NCBI GenBank assembly: GCA_016193195.1
Contig: JACPSQ010000065.1
Span: 1-5,769 of the forward strand
DNA: 5,769 nt
Source of the DNA: Candidatus Omnitrophota bacterium
GTDB taxonomy: Bacteria; Omnitrophota; Gorgyraeia; Aquiviventales; Aquiviventaceae
Direction of reading: 5' to 3'
In this document: positions 5,327 to 5,769 of the stretch, piece by piece
How the letters are laid out: every line of letters begins with the position of its first letter
Numbering within the stretch: the stretch's first letter is position 1
Position numbers and translations under genes: made by a program
Notes under the pieces: model-generated
What the model was told of the DNA's origin: nothing
Seen by the model: only the letters and a program-made list of their open reading frames with translations
Database searches by the model: none

Positions 5327-5769
5327 TCATTCGGCGGGGGCGGTGGGCACGAAATCGGGGGGGATGGTGTAGCGCTGCCAGGTGGGTTTGATGTCAATCA
5401 CACGGTCGATGCGAAACTGGCGCACGTCCTCGCGGAAGTGGCAGTAGCCCTCGAAGTAGGGCTCGCGGATGTGGTAGACGTCCACGCGGCGCACGCGCTG
5501 GGACGACTCGCCGGTGGCGACGCTCTGGGAGAGGTACTCGATCTCGACCTGGAGCCGCTTCTCAAACGCCTCGGTGAGCATCTTTACAATTGTCCCGCTC
5601 TCGCGCTTTCGCTCCGGCCAACACACCGGAATCTGGAACTTCTCCTCGCTGAAGCGGCTGGCGGCAAAGAGCCGGCCGTGCTGCTTCCCATAGTCGTAGA
5701 GCTCCTTCGTCAGCTTCACGTCATCCAGGCAATATCTCGTGATGAGGTCGAAGCGCCCTTCCTTGAACC
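5327..5769 (-). CDS. DEDDy-type exonuclease domain (3' end) fused to a WYL domain, partial
   Basis: The frame is open to the right edge, so the 5' part of the gene is missing and 146 complete residues are visible. An internal GTG at 5719 would look like a start, but the codons before it continue a conserved domain, so I extend the gene to the edge. Counting from the edge, residues 12-16 are YCLDD, matching the YxxxD exo III motif of DEDDy exonucleases of the RNase H-like fold, followed by VKLTKELYDYGKQHGRLF and a IPVCW segment typical of the end of such domains. After a short linker, residues about 62-132 look like a WYL domain: a helix, EIEYLS, then REPYFEGYCHFREDVRQFRIDRV. WYL domains sense nucleic acids or nucleotides and often control DNA-repair or defence proteins. 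The protein may be a nuclease with a ligand-controlled WYL module. The exonuclease assignment rests on a short segment. Confidence 0.65.
   Translation of the reverse strand, partial: FKEGRFDLITRYCLDDVKLTKELYDYGKQHGRLFAASRFSEEKFQIPVCWPERKRESGTIVKMLTEAFEKRLQVEIEYLSQSVATGESSQRVRRVDVYHIREPYFEGYCHFREDVRQFRIDRVIDIKPTWQRYTIPPDFVPTAPAE

Noticed and set aside
5717..5719. GTG start for a separate small WYL protein of 130 residues
   Set aside because: The frame continues upstream to the window edge and the codons before the GTG carry the YCLDD motif that belongs to the same domain.

Overview
All genes in this window lie on the minus strand, so in transcription order the window reads from its right end to its left end. 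The GC-rich coding sequence, a class II (B12-dependent) ribonucleotide reductase, a ClpB with a coupling-type middle domain, an HtpX membrane protease and a secreted BatD-like protein together suggest a Gram-negative-type, probably uncultured bacterium. The intergenic heptad-repeat hairpins remind me of candidate phyla such as Omnitrophota, but that assignment is an impression and not something the sequence proves.

Region by region, in the direction of transcription: (1) 5769-5327 is the 3' part of a gene joining the end of a DEDDy-type 3'-5' exonuclease domain to a WYL domain. (2) 5326-5229 is a gap of about 100 bp almost filled by an 83-bp inverted repeat of AT-rich heptamers. (3) 5228-4389 encodes a metallo-beta-lactamase-fold hydrolase of the RNase Z/ElaC type that lacks room for the tRNA-binding exosite arm. 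(4) 4392-3535 is htpX, which overlaps the previous stop codon by ATGA and has its own consensus sigma70-type promoter inside the upstream gene. (5) 3534-3430 is a second gap of about 100 bp filled by an 84-bp inverted repeat of a different heptamer. (6) 3429-847 is full-length clpB. (7) 881-405 is a short secreted BatD-like protein whose start overlaps the end of clpB. (8) 372-341 is a rho-independent terminator closing this unit. (9) 336-309 is a sigma70-type promoter, followed by a leader of about 80 nt and the first 74 codons of nrdJ (222-1, cut by the window edge).

The middle block looks like a protein quality-control unit: an inner-membrane protease (HtpX) and a cytosolic disaggregase (ClpB) next to an envelope BatD-like protein, with a metallohydrolase upstream. 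It is delimited on the left by the terminator, and nrdJ is a separate transcription unit. The most unusual features are the two heptad hairpins of nearly identical size and architecture but unrelated sequence, the exonuclease-WYL fusion, the single-domain BatD-like protein, and the promoter buried in the reading frame of the metallohydrolase.
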